A stretch of DNA of 64,000 nt from Variovorax sp037204085 (GTDB taxonomy: Bacteria > Pseudomonadota > Gammaproteobacteria > Burkholderiales > Burkholderiaceae_C). The stretch is taken from the NCBI RefSeq assembly GCF_037204085.1, contig NZ_JBBCBW010000003.1:262416-326415 (forward strand). The letters run 5' to 3'. A program made the position numbers and the translations under genes. Every line of letters starts with the position of its first letter. Within the stretch, counting starts at the first letter, position 1. Below the pieces are notes generated by a model. The model was not told where the DNA came from. It saw only the letters and a list, made by a program, of their open reading frames with translations, and ran no database searches. Positions 16,858 to 25,135 of the stretch are shown piece after piece.

Positions 16858-18476
16858 GTTGTGCTGTTGAGTTGTCTCAGTTTGAATCGCTGGAGCTTGC
16901 CGGTCTCGGTGCGCGGAAGCACCGTCACAAACTCGATCTCCCGCGGGTATTTGAACGGCGCGATGCTGGCCTTCACGTGGTCCTGCAGCGCCTTGACGAG
17001 TGCGTCGTCGCCTTCATGGCCGGGCTTCAGCACGCAGAAGGCTTTGACGATCATGCCGCGGTCCGGATCGGGCTTGCCGATGACGCCGCACTCGGCCACG
17101 GCCGGGTGCTTGAGCAGCGCATCTTCCACCTCTGGACCGCCAACGTTGTAGCCGGCCGTGATGATCATGTCGTCGGCGCGCGCCTGGTAGAAGAAGTAGC
17201 CGTCGTCGTCCTGCACGAACGAATCGCCGGGGTAGTTCCAGCCGTTCTTCACATAGTCGGCCTGGCGCGGATCGTCCAGATAGCGGCAGCCCACCGGGCC
17301 CTGCAGCGCCAGCTTGCCGACCGTGCCGCGTGGGACTTCGTTGCCTTGGTCGTCCACCACCTTTGCCGTGAAACCCGGTACCACCTTGCCGACCGCACCC
17401 CGGCGCACCTGGTCGCCCGCTGCGGAAATGTAGATGTGGAACACCTCGGTGCCGCCGATGCCGTCGAGCATCTCGATGCCGGCGGCTTCCTTCCAGAGCT
17501 GCCGCGTCGCGTCGGGCAGCGCCTCGCCCGCGCTTACGCAGATGCGCAGGCTCGGCGCGCCGTGCTGGCGAACGAAGGGCGCCATCTGTCGGTAGAAGGT
17601 GGGCGCGGTGTAGCAGATGGTCGCACCGACCTGGTTGATGAGCTTCACGAGCCCTTCGGGCGTGAACGGTGCATCGGCAAAGTACACCGAGGCGCCGGCC
17701 CACATCGGAAACACCAGCAGCCCGCCAAGTCCGAAGGTAAAGGCCAGCGGCGGCGAGCCGATCACGATGTCGTCGCTTCGTGCCTGCAGCACGTGGCGCG
17801 GCCACGTTTCGCACATCGCGAGCACGTCGCGGTGCGTGGTGACCGGTGCCTTGGGCTTGCCGGTGGTGCCCGATGTGAATGCAAGCAACGCAATGTCGTC
17901 CGACGCCGTGGGGCACGCCGCGAACACACCGCTCTTGCCCGCCGCGCGTGCGGACAGCGAATCGGGCGCATCGGGTTTGTTGAAGGCGATCACCGATGCA
18001 AGCACCGGATGCTCCCGCTGCGCAATCGAGAGTTCGTCGAGCAGCCGGCCATCGCACAGCGCCGCCACCGGCTGCGCCTTCTCGATGATGTCGCCCAGTT
18101 CCTTGGCGCGAAGCAGCGGCATGGTGGCCACTGCAATCAGGCCGGCCTTGACCACTGCGAGCCACGCCAGCGCCATGGCCACCGAATTGCCGCCGCGCAG
18201 CAGCACTCGGTTACCCGGCACGAGCGCCAGGTCTTCGGTGAGCACCTGCGCGATACGGTTGACCTCGACGGCCGCCTGCGAGTAGGTCAGCGTGCCGGTC
18301 GGCGAACGCAGCATCGGCTTGTCGCCGAACCCCTTGGCGGGGGCCTTGTCCAGAAGCTCTTCGACCAGGTTCAGCTGATCGGACAGCTGCAACTCCGGAA
18401 GGTCGTAGCGGAAGACCGGCAACTGCTCGGCGGGCGGCAGGCGGTCGTGAACGAAGCGGTCGACTTGGGCAGACAC
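16854..18476 (-). CDS. abmG: 2-aminobenzoate-CoA ligase (benzoate-CoA ligase family)
   Basis: AMP-forming acyl-CoA synthetase of 540 residues. The P-loop FTSGTTGKPKA is at residues 200-210; GIGGTEVFHIYISA, the hinge region after YQARADDMIITAGYNVGGPEVE and the C-terminal catalytic Lys in RTETGKLQRFKLR follow. The overall sequence is of the benzoate/aminobenzoate-CoA ligase group, and the operon with the monooxygenase/reductase fusion points to 2-aminobenzoate. Salicylate or another hydroxybenzoate cannot be ruled out. It lies five bases after the acyl-CoA dehydrogenase and overlaps the RidA gene. Confidence 0.82.
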   Translation of the reverse strand: MSAQVDRFVHDRLPPAEQLPVFRYDLPELQLSDQLNLVEELLDKAPAKGFGDKPMLRSPTGTLTYSQAAVEVNRIAQVLTEDLALVPGNRVLLRGGNSVAMALAWLAVVKAGLIAVATMPLLRAKELGDIIEKAQPVAALCDGRLLDELSIAQREHPVLASVIAFNKPDAPDSLSARAAGKSGVFAACPTASDDIALLAFTSGTTGKPKAPVTTHRDVLAMCETWPRHVLQARSDDIVIGSPPLAFTFGLGGLLVFPMWAGASVYFADAPFTPEGLVKLINQVGATICYTAPTFYRQMAPFVRQHGAPSLRICVSAGEALPDATRQLWKEAAGIEMLDGIGGTEVFHIYISAAGDQVRRGAVGKVVPGFTAKVVDDQGNEVPRGTVGKLALQGPVGCRYLDDPRQADYVKNGWNYPGDSFVQDDDGYFFYQARADDMIITAGYNVGGPEVEDALLKHPAVAECGVIGKPDPDRGMIVKAFCVLKPGHEGDDALVKALQDHVKASIAPFKYPREIEFVTVLPRTETGKLQRFKLRQLNSTT

Positions 18477-18481
18477 GGTAT

Positions 18482-19675
18482 TTATCCCCGCAGAACGGAT
18501 TTGCCAATGATCAGTTGTTGAACCTCCGTCGCGCCTTCATAGATGCGCAGCGAGCGGATGTCGCGGTAGAGGCTTTCAATCTTCGTGCCAACCTTCACGC
18601 CAAGGCCGCCGTGCATCTGCAGTGCCATGTCGATCACGCGGCTCGCGTTCTCGGTGGCGCACATCTTGGCCATGGCCGCCGCAGCGGACACATCGCCCAC
18701 CGCGGCTGCACCGCGCTGCTCGGCGTCATCGCGCATCCACGCGGCGCGATAAGTGAGCAATGCGGCGCTGTCGATCAATGCGGCCATCTCGCCCAGCTTG
18801 GCCTGCGTGAGCTGGAAGTCGGCAAGCGTCTGCCCGAACATCCGGCGACTCTTCGCATGCGCGATGGCCTCGGCGAGTGCACGGCGCCCCATGCCGAGCG
18901 CGGCGGCCGCCACCGAGGCGCGAAAGATGTCGAGCGTGCGCATAGCCAGCTTGAAGCCACCGTTGAGCTCGCCCAACTGCGCCGTGCGCGGCACAACGCA
19001 ATTGTCGAAGCGCAGGGTGGCCAGCGGGTGCGGCGCCATCACGTCGATGTGCTCGGAGGTGTCGAGCCCGGGCGTCTTCGCATCGACGATGAAAACCGTG
19101 ATGCCGCGCGTACCGCCCGTGGGGTCGGTCTTTGCGAACACGCAATAGAAGTCGGCGATGCCGCCATTGCTGATCCACGTCTTCGCGCCGTTCAGTCGCC
19201 AGCCTTCGGCCGTGGGTTCGGCGCTCATCGCCATCGCGGCCACGTCCGATCCCGCATCGGGTTCGCTCAGCGCAAAGGCCGCGATCTTCTCGCCCTTGCC
19301 CACGGCCGTGAGGTACTGCGACTGCTGCTCGGGTGTACCCGCGAGCGTGATGGCTCCGCTTCCCAGGCCTTGCATCGCAAACGCGAAGTCGGCCAGCGGC
19401 GAGTGGTAGCCCAGTGTTTCACGCAGCAGCACGAGCGCGCGCGAATCGAGACGCTCGAGCGCGCCACCCGCGCTGCCGGGCACCGCATAGCGCAGCCAGC
19501 CGCCGTCGCCGAGGCGGCGCACCCATTCGCGGCAAGCCGCGCGGTCGTCGCGCTCATCGATCTCTTGCGCTGCGCACCAGGGCAGCAGGTCGCGCGCGAG
19601 CGAGCGATGGGCTTCGTCGAAGAAGGGCAGCGCGAGGTGCGCCGTCGAAGGTGGTGCGGGGATCTTCGTCATCAT
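18482..19675 (-). CDS. acyl-CoA dehydrogenase of the aminobenzoate operon
   Basis: 397-residue FAD-dependent acyl-CoA dehydrogenase. AFALSEPDAGSDVAAM and WISNGGIADFYCVFAKTD form the flavin/substrate middle domain. RRMFGQTLADFQLTQAKLGEM and QMHGGLGVKVGTKIESLYRDIRSLRIYEGATEVQQ form the C-terminal helical domain. Likely role: beta-oxidation-like dehydrogenation of the ring-reduced CoA thioester. The start was taken at the first of two ATG codons (19675), with GGTGGGG upstream; only 4 bases separate it from the enoyl-CoA hydratase stop. Confidence 0.85.
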   Translation of the reverse strand: MMTKIPAPPSTAHLALPFFDEAHRSLARDLLPWCAAQEIDERDDRAACREWVRRLGDGGWLRYAVPGSAGGALERLDSRALVLLRETLGYHSPLADFAFAMQGLGSGAITLAGTPEQQSQYLTAVGKGEKIAAFALSEPDAGSDVAAMAMSAEPTAEGWRLNGAKTWISNGGIADFYCVFAKTDPTGGTRGITVFIVDAKTPGLDTSEHIDVMAPHPLATLRFDNCVVPRTAQLGELNGGFKLAMRTLDIFRASVAAAALGMGRRALAEAIAHAKSRRMFGQTLADFQLTQAKLGEMAALIDSAALLTYRAAWMRDDAEQRGAAAVGDVSAAAAMAKMCATENASRVIDMALQMHGGLGVKVGTKIESLYRDIRSLRIYEGATEVQQLIIGKSVLRG

Positions 19676-19679
19676 GGCG

Positions 19680-20534
19680 TCAGTCCCCACCGAACACCGG
19701 CTTGCGCTTGGCCGCGAAGGCTTCGTAGGCGCGCTTGAAGTCTTCGGTCTGCATGCAGATGGCCTGCGCCTGCGCTTCGGCTTCGATGGCCTGGTCGATC
19801 GTCATCGACCATTCCTGCGAGAGCATCGTCTTGGTCATGCCGTGCGCGAAGCTCGGGCCTTCGGCCAGTTCGCGCGCCACCTTGGTGGCAGCCTCGAGCA
19901 GTGCATCGCTTTCGTGCAGCGCATTGAAGAAGCCCCAGGCGTGGCCTTCCTGCGCCGTCATTGCGCGGCCGGTGAAGAGCAGCTCCGATGCACGGCCTTG
20001 GCCGATCACGCGCGGCAGCAGTGCGCAGGCACCCATGTCCGCACCGGCAAGGCCCACGCGTGTGAAAAGAAATGCAGTGCGCGTGGCGGGTGACCCGTAG
20101 CGCAGGTCGCAGGCCAGCGCGATCATCGCGCCGGCGCCGGCGCACACGCCGTCGATCGCACCTACGATGGGTTGCGGGCATGCGCGGATCGCCTTCACCA
20201 GGTCGCCCGTCATGCGCGTGAACTCCAGCAGTTCGGGCATGCGCATGCCAGTGAGCGGGCCGATGATCTCGTGCACGTCGCCGCCCGAGCAGAAGTTGCC
20301 GCCCGCGCCGGTAATGACGATGGCCTTTACGTCGGTGGCGTAGTTCAACGCGCGGAACAGGTCGCGCAGTTCGGCGTACGAATCGAAAGTGAGCGGGTTC
20401 TTTCGCTCGGGTCGGTTCAGCGTGACGGTGCCTACGCCGGCCTCGTAGCTCCACGCGAAGTGCTTGGCCTCGTAAGGCGCCTTGGCCTCGAATTGCGCGC
20501 GCATGGGATTGCCCGCTCCGATGTAGTGCTTCAT
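19680..20534 (-). CDS. enoyl-CoA hydratase/isomerase of the aminobenzoate operon
   Basis: 284-residue crotonase-family protein: VTLNRPERKNPLTFDSYAEL, the oxyanion-hole segment ITGAGGNFCSGGDVHEI and PIVGAIDGVCAGAGAMIALACDLR. In this operon it should hydrate or open the alicyclic enoyl-CoA product. The start ATG at 20534 overlaps the stop of the MarR gene (20531-20534), so translation is coupled. The crotonase fold does not fix the exact reaction. Confidence 0.85.
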   Translation of the reverse strand: MKHYIGAGNPMRAQFEAKAPYEAKHFAWSYEAGVGTVTLNRPERKNPLTFDSYAELRDLFRALNYATDVKAIVITGAGGNFCSGGDVHEIIGPLTGMRMPELLEFTRMTGDLVKAIRACPQPIVGAIDGVCAGAGAMIALACDLRYGSPATRTAFLFTRVGLAGADMGACALLPRVIGQGRASELLFTGRAMTAQEGHAWGFFNALHESDALLEAATKVARELAEGPSFAHGMTKTMLSQEWSMTIDQAIEAEAQAQAICMQTEDFKRAYEAFAAKRKPVFGGD

Positions 20535-21007
20535 TCGGCCTCCGCCATCTGGCTGTGTGAGTGTTGCTTGACCTTGCCTAGCAGCTTGTGAAGCTGCGCG
20601 ATTTCCTTGGCGCTGAGGCCCGCGAAGGCATCGACGATCCAGTCTTCGTGCTGCTGCGCCATTTCGTTGAAGAGCTTGCGGCCGCGCGCGGTAAGACGCA
20701 CGCGCCAGGCGCGCCGGTCGCCCTCGACGTCTACGCGCTCCACCAGCCCTTCGGTCACGAGCTGGTCGGTGATGCCGGTCACGTTGCCGCCCGTCACCAT
20801 CATGCGGCGCGAGAGCTCGTTCATCTTCAGGCCGTCAGGCGCACGCTCGAGCTGCGACATCAAATCGAAGCGCGGCAGCGTGGTCGAGAACTGCGAACGC
20901 AGTTCGTTGCGCACCTGCTTCTCGATCAGCTGCGTGCAGGTGAGGAGCCGCAGCCAGAGCCGCAGGGCCTCGGGGTGTTCGCTGTGGGCGCGCGCTTCGA
21001 GGTCCAT
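20531..21007 (-). CDS. MarR-family transcriptional regulator of the aminobenzoate operon
   Basis: 158-residue winged-helix regulator: LPRFDLMSQLERAPDGLKMNELSRRMMVTGGNVTGITDQLVTEGLVERV is the MarR DNA-binding region, and DVEGDRRAWRVRLTARG is the wing. It is the second gene of the operon, starting one base after the monooxygenase stop. MarR proteins of aromatic pathways usually repress until an aromatic or its CoA ester binds. A good candidate site is the palindrome at 23406-23419 over the operon promoter. ATG 21007 (MDLEARAHS) was chosen over a longer open frame. Confidence 0.85.
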   Translation of the reverse strand: MDLEARAHSEHPEALRLWLRLLTCTQLIEKQVRNELRSQFSTTLPRFDLMSQLERAPDGLKMNELSRRMMVTGGNVTGITDQLVTEGLVERVDVEGDRRAWRVRLTARGRKLFNEMAQQHEDWIVDAFAGLSAKEIAQLHKLLGKVKQHSHSQMAEAE

Positions 21008-21008
21008 G

Positions 21009-23396
21009 TCAGTGCGTCTCCTCGTTGTTCTGCGCGGCCATTGCGGCATTGGCCGCCGCAGCCATCTGCTGCTGCTTGGCGATCTCGCGGTACATCTGGT
21101 CCCGCCCGCTCAGGTATTGCTTCGGCCAATCGACATCGCGGCTCTGCAGCTTGGCCGCCTCGTGCAGCGTCCAGGCGGGGTCGGCGAGGTGCGGGCGCGC
21201 GATGGCGCAGAGGTCGGCGCGCCCCGCCGCGATGATGCTGTTGGCCTGGTCCGCATCGGTGATGGCACCCACTGCAATGGTCGAGATGCCGATTTCGTTG
21301 CGAATGCGGTCCGAGAACGGCGTCTGGTACATGCGGCCGTACACCGGCTTGGCGGCGCGCGTGGTCTGGCCGGAAGACACGTCGATGAAATCGGCGCCGG
21401 CTTCCTTGAAGAGGCGCGCGACGATGACCGCGTCCGCATCGGTGTTGCCGCCCGGCGCCCAGTCGTGCGCCGAGATCCGCACGCTCATGGGCTTGTCTTC
21501 AGGCCAGGCGGCGCGCATCGCGCGGAACACTTCGAGCGGATAGCGGCAGCGCGCTTCGATGCCTCCGCCGTACTCATCGGTGCGCAGGTTGGTCAGGGGG
21601 CTGATGAAGGCCGACAGCAGGTAGCCGTGCGCGCAGTGCAGCTCGAGCCAGTCGAAGCCGCATTCGGCCGCGCGGCGGGTGGATTCGACGAACCGCTCGC
21701 GCATGTCGTCCATCTGCTCGCGCGTCATTGCGGCCGGCAACTGGTTCTGCTCGCCATAGGCCACCGCGCTTGCGGACAGCAGCGGCCAGTTGCCGCTCTC
21801 CAAAGGCTCGTCGGTGCCCTCCCAGCCCACGCGCGTCGAGCCCTTGGCCCCACTGTGGCCGAGCTGCATGGCGATCTTTGCGCTCGACTGCGTGTGCACG
21901 AAGTCGACGATGCGCTTGAACGCGGCCTGCTGCGTGTCGTTGTAGAGGCCGGTGCAGCCGGGGGTGATGCGGCCCTCGGGCGTCGGGCTCGTCATTTCGA
22001 CGAACACCATGGCGGCGCCGCCGAGCGCGCGCGCACCCAGGTGCACCAGCAAGAAGTCTTGAGGCACGCCGTCGACCGCGCTGTAGGTGGCCATCGGCGA
22101 CACCAGGATGCGGTTCTTCAGCGTGAGCCCGCGCACCGTAAGAGGCATCAGCATGGGCGCCACGGGCTTTCCGCCCGCGAGCCACCGTTCGTAGCCGCCG
22201 AGCCATTCGGTGTCGCGCACGCGCAGGTTCTCGTGGCTGATGCGCTGCGAGCGTGTGAGCAGCGAATAGGCGAACTGCTCGATCTGCATGCCGGTATAGC
22301 GCGGCACGTTTTCGAACCATTCGGTGGAGTTGCGGGCCGCGTTCTGTATCTTGAGCACCTCGACGCTGCGGCGCGCCTCGTAGCCCTCGAGCACGTGGTC
22401 GACCGTGCCGCCCTGCGCGAATTCATTGGCCAGGTCGATCGCGTCTTCCAGCGCGAGCTTGGTGCCCGAGCCGATCGAGAAGTGCGCCGTGTGCGCCGCG
22501 TCGCCCATCAGCACCACGGGCACCGAGCGGCCCTGCACGTCGATGCGGTGCGTCCAGCGCTCGCACACCACGCGCGGAAAGCGGATCCAGTTGGCCGAGC
22601 CGCGCAGGTGCGTGGCGTTGCTGATGAGCGGATGCCCGCCCAGGTACTTGGCGAACAGCTTTTCGCAGAAGGCGATGGCCTCCGGCTGCTCCATCTGGTC
22701 GAGGCCGTGGGCCTTCCACACCGCCTCGGGCGTTTCGACGATGAAGGTGGAGGTCTTGTCGTCGAACTGGTAGGCATGCGCCTGGAACCAGCCGTGCTCG
22801 GTCTGCTCGAAAGCAAAGGTAAATGCGTCGAAAGTCTGGTTCGTGCCCAGCCACACGAAGCGGCAGTTGCGCAGGTCGATGTCGGGCTTGAATACATCGG
22901 CATAACGCTGGCGGATGCGGCTGTTGAGGCCGTCGCTGGCAATCACCAGGTCGGCGTTGTACTGGGCGGCAATCGCCTGGTCGTCCGTCGCGTCGGTTTC
23001 GAACACCAGCTTCACGCCCAGCGCCAAGCAGCGCTCCTGCAGGATGTTCAGCAGCCGCTTGCGGCCGATGCCGCAGAAGCCGTGCCCGCCGGAGCGCACC
23101 TGGCGGCCCTTGAAGAACACCTGGATGTCGTCCCAGTGATGGAACTCGTTGCCGATGAGCGCCGCGGTCTCGCCGTCCGCTGCCGCCAGGTTGGCCAGCG
23201 TCTGGTCGCTGAGCACCACGCCCCAGCCGAAGGTGTCGAAGGGGCGGTTGCGCTCGACCACGGTGATGTCGAGCGCCGGGTTGCGCGCCTTCATCAGCAG
23301 CGCGAAATACAGCCCGGCAGGGCCGCCGCCGATGCACAGGATGCGTTGAAGGTCCATGGCGGGGGCGGCTGAAGCGCCGACAGTAAGGCTGTTCAT
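21009..23396 (-). CDS. abmA: 2-aminobenzoyl-CoA monooxygenase/reductase (FAD hydroxylase fused to old yellow enzyme)
   Basis: 795-residue two-domain flavoenzyme. Residues about 15-400 form a UbiH/PHBH-type hydroxylase with the FAD motif ILCIGGGPAGLY, the DG motif (ASDGLNSRIR) and GDAAHTAHFSIGSG at 298-311. Residues about 413-780 form an old-yellow-enzyme reductase (RILVSPMATYSAVDGVPQ, ELHCAHGYLLSAFISP, YGGGIEARCRYPLEV). This fusion is the hallmark of aerobic 2-aminobenzoyl-CoA degradation in Azoarcus evansii and is also annotated as salicylyl-CoA 5-hydroxylase/oxidoreductase. First gene of its operon. The start was taken at ATG 23396; an ATG at 23357 would shorten it by 13 residues. Confidence 0.85.
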   Translation of the reverse strand: MNSLTVGASAAPAMDLQRILCIGGGPAGLYFALLMKARNPALDITVVERNRPFDTFGWGVVLSDQTLANLAAADGETAALIGNEFHHWDDIQVFFKGRQVRSGGHGFCGIGRKRLLNILQERCLALGVKLVFETDATDDQAIAAQYNADLVIASDGLNSRIRQRYADVFKPDIDLRNCRFVWLGTNQTFDAFTFAFEQTEHGWFQAHAYQFDDKTSTFIVETPEAVWKAHGLDQMEQPEAIAFCEKLFAKYLGGHPLISNATHLRGSANWIRFPRVVCERWTHRIDVQGRSVPVVLMGDAAHTAHFSIGSGTKLALEDAIDLANEFAQGGTVDHVLEGYEARRSVEVLKIQNAARNSTEWFENVPRYTGMQIEQFAYSLLTRSQRISHENLRVRDTEWLGGYERWLAGGKPVAPMLMPLTVRGLTLKNRILVSPMATYSAVDGVPQDFLLVHLGARALGGAAMVFVEMTSPTPEGRITPGCTGLYNDTQQAAFKRIVDFVHTQSSAKIAMQLGHSGAKGSTRVGWEGTDEPLESGNWPLLSASAVAYGEQNQLPAAMTREQMDDMRERFVESTRRAAECGFDWLELHCAHGYLLSAFISPLTNLRTDEYGGGIEARCRYPLEVFRAMRAAWPEDKPMSVRISAHDWAPGGNTDADAVIVARLFKEAGADFIDVSSGQTTRAAKPVYGRMYQTPFSDRIRNEIGISTIAVGAITDADQANSIIAAGRADLCAIARPHLADPAWTLHEAAKLQSRDVDWPKQYLSGRDQMYREIAKQQQMAAAANAAMAAQNNEETH

Positions 23397-23404
23397 GATT
23401 GAAT

Positions 23405-23432
23405 AGTTTAAGCATAAACAATCTGATGTCAA
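23405..23432 (-). promoter_or_regulatory. promoter and putative MarR operator of the aminobenzoate operon
   Basis: On the - strand, TTGACA (23432-23427) and TAAACT (23410-23405) are 16 bases apart. The palindrome GTTTA-AGCA-TAAAC at 23406-23419 overlaps the -10 and spacer, where a repressor would block RNA polymerase. This AT-rich element is the only clear dyad between the operon and the divergent cfa gene. Confidence 0.6.
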
Positions 23433-23514
23433 CGGGACCACTACCACAGGGGGTACCGCATGGGTTGTGCGATGTCATGCAAAAAACTGAAAAAATCAAT
23501 ACCATGGCCGCACC

Positions 23515-24783
23515 ATGCAAAGCTTGATACCCAAGATCGAGTCGCAGCTTGCGTCGCTGCCCGTGCCCATCGCGCTGGAATTGCCTGATGGCCGAAGAGT
23601 TGCCAAGCCGGGGTCCCGCGTCACCCTGGCGTTCAGCGAGTGGTCGGCGCTGGCCAAGCTGGCCGCCCGTCAGGTGGGCGCCATTGGCGAGGCGTATGTA
23701 GAAGGCAAGGTCCAGATCGAAGGCGCAATGCGCGACCTGGTCGACGCAACGGTCGGCATGCTGCCCGGCAACCCCGCCGAGACCGACACCACCTGGTGGA
23801 CCCGCCTGGCGCGGCTGGCCAAGTCCCGCGGCTCGCACTCACTGAACAAGGATGCGGAGCAGATCCAGTTCCACTACGACGTTTCGGACGACTTCTACGC
23901 GCTGTGGCTCGACCCGCGCCGGGTCTACTCGTGCGCCTACTTCCGCACCCCGGAGCTGACGCTTGCACAGGCGCAGGAGGCCAAGCTCGACCACATCTGC
24001 CGCAAGCTGCTGCTGCAGCCCGGCGAGCGTTTCCTGGACATCGGCTCCGGCTGGGGCGGCCTGCTGATGTGGGCGGCCGAGCACTACGGCGTGGACGCCA
24101 CCGGCATCACGCTGTCGAAGAACCAGCACGCGCATGTTCAACAGCTCATCGAGGAAAAAGGCCTTCAGGGCCGGGTGCGGGTGGAGCTGCGCGACTACCG
24201 CGAGCTTTCCGCCGACGCGCCTTTCGACAAGATCGCGTCGGTCGGCATGTTCGAGCATGTGGGTGCGGCCAACATGCCGACCTATTTCCGCAAGATCCAT
24301 TCGCTGCTGAAGCCCGGCGGCCTGGTGCTGAACCACGGCATCACCTCGGGCCAGCTCGACTACCGGCAGCTGGGCGCGGGCATGGGCGACTTCATCGAGA
24401 AGTACATCTTTCCGGGCGGCGAGCTGCTGCATGTGACGCATGTGCTGCGCGAAACGGCCGCTGCGGGGCTGGAGATGGTCGATACCGAAAGCCTGCGGCC
24501 GCACTACGCGCGCACGCTCTGGGCTTGGTCTGACGCGCTCGAGGCGCAGCTTGGCACCGCGCGCGAGGTGCTCGAGCGCTCCGGGGGGGCGCAAAGCCGG
24601 AATGCCGAGCGCATCTTGCGGGCCTATCGCCTGTACCTGGCGGGCTCCGCCATGAGCTTCGAGCAGGGTTGGATCTCACTGCACCAGATGCTTTCCACCA
24701 AGCCGGACGGCAGGGTGGAGCACGGTGCGCTGCGCGGTTCGCAATCGGTGTACCCTTTTGCCCGTGACTACATCTACAAGTGA
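23515..24783 (+). CDS. cfa: cyclopropane-fatty-acyl-phospholipid synthase
   Basis: SAM-dependent enzyme that adds a methylene bridge to unsaturated acyl chains of membrane phospholipids. The 422-residue protein has an N-terminal lipid-binding domain, then QFHYDVSDDFYALWLDPRRVYSCAYF. The SAM-binding FLDIGSGWGGLLMWAAEHYG, SVGMFEHVG with the catalytic Glu, and GDFIEKYIFPGGELLH follow. It diverges from the aminobenzoate operon and is followed 12 bases later by a DUF1840 gene. Confidence 0.93.
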   Translation: MQSLIPKIESQLASLPVPIALELPDGRRVAKPGSRVTLAFSEWSALAKLAARQVGAIGEAYVEGKVQIEGAMRDLVDATVGMLPGNPAETDTTWWTRLARLAKSRGSHSLNKDAEQIQFHYDVSDDFYALWLDPRRVYSCAYFRTPELTLAQAQEAKLDHICRKLLLQPGERFLDIGSGWGGLLMWAAEHYGVDATGITLSKNQHAHVQQLIEEKGLQGRVRVELRDYRELSADAPFDKIASVGMFEHVGAANMPTYFRKIHSLLKPGGLVLNHGITSGQLDYRQLGAGMGDFIEKYIFPGGELLHVTHVLRETAAAGLEMVDTESLRPHYARTLWAWSDALEAQLGTAREVLERSGGAQSRNAERILRAYRLYLAGSAMSFEQGWISLHQMLSTKPDGRVEHGALRGSQSVYPFARDYIYK

Positions 24784-24795
24784 GTAAAAACAACC

Positions 24796-25122
24796 ATGCT
24801 GTACAAATTCCAGTCGCGGGCTACGCCTGACTTCGTGATGCTGGAGGTGCATGCGCGCCAGCTGCTCGACATCGTCGGCAAGCCGGCTGCACCCCAGGGC
24901 ATCATCACCGTCGAGCAGATTCCTGCCGCCATCGCGGCGCTCGAGTCCGCGCTGGCTCGCGAAGCAAGCAACGCCCCCCATAACCACGACGACCACGTCG
25001 TCGAAGGCCATGCCGACGACGCCGAAAAGCAGCATGTGAGCCTGCACCAGCGCGCCGCGCCGCTGCTTCACATGCTGAGGGATTCGCTGGCCGAGGAAAA
25101 AGACGTCACCTGGAGCACCTGA
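24796..25122 (+). CDS. DUF1840 domain protein
   Basis: A small cytosolic-looking protein of 108 residues beginning MLYKFQSRATPDFVMLEVHARQLLDIVGK, the start pattern of DUF1840. A His/Asp-rich linker (NHDDHVVEGHADD) divides it from a C-terminal helix (RAAPLLHMLRDSLAEE). The family is largely confined to betaproteobacteria and has no known function. It probably shares a transcript with cfa and converges with the Bug gene 13 bases further on. Confidence 0.82.
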   Translation: MLYKFQSRATPDFVMLEVHARQLLDIVGKPAAPQGIITVEQIPAAIAALESALAREASNAPHNHDDHVVEGHADDAEKQHVSLHQRAAPLLHMLRDSLAEEKDVTWST

Positions 25123-25135
25123 CCAGGCCGGGGGG

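Noticed and set aside
20607..23372. A very long + strand frame (921 codons) opposite the monooxygenase and MarR genes
   Set aside because: It is the shadow of the - strand genes; composition is dominated by Arg/Ala/Val/His and no domain is visible.
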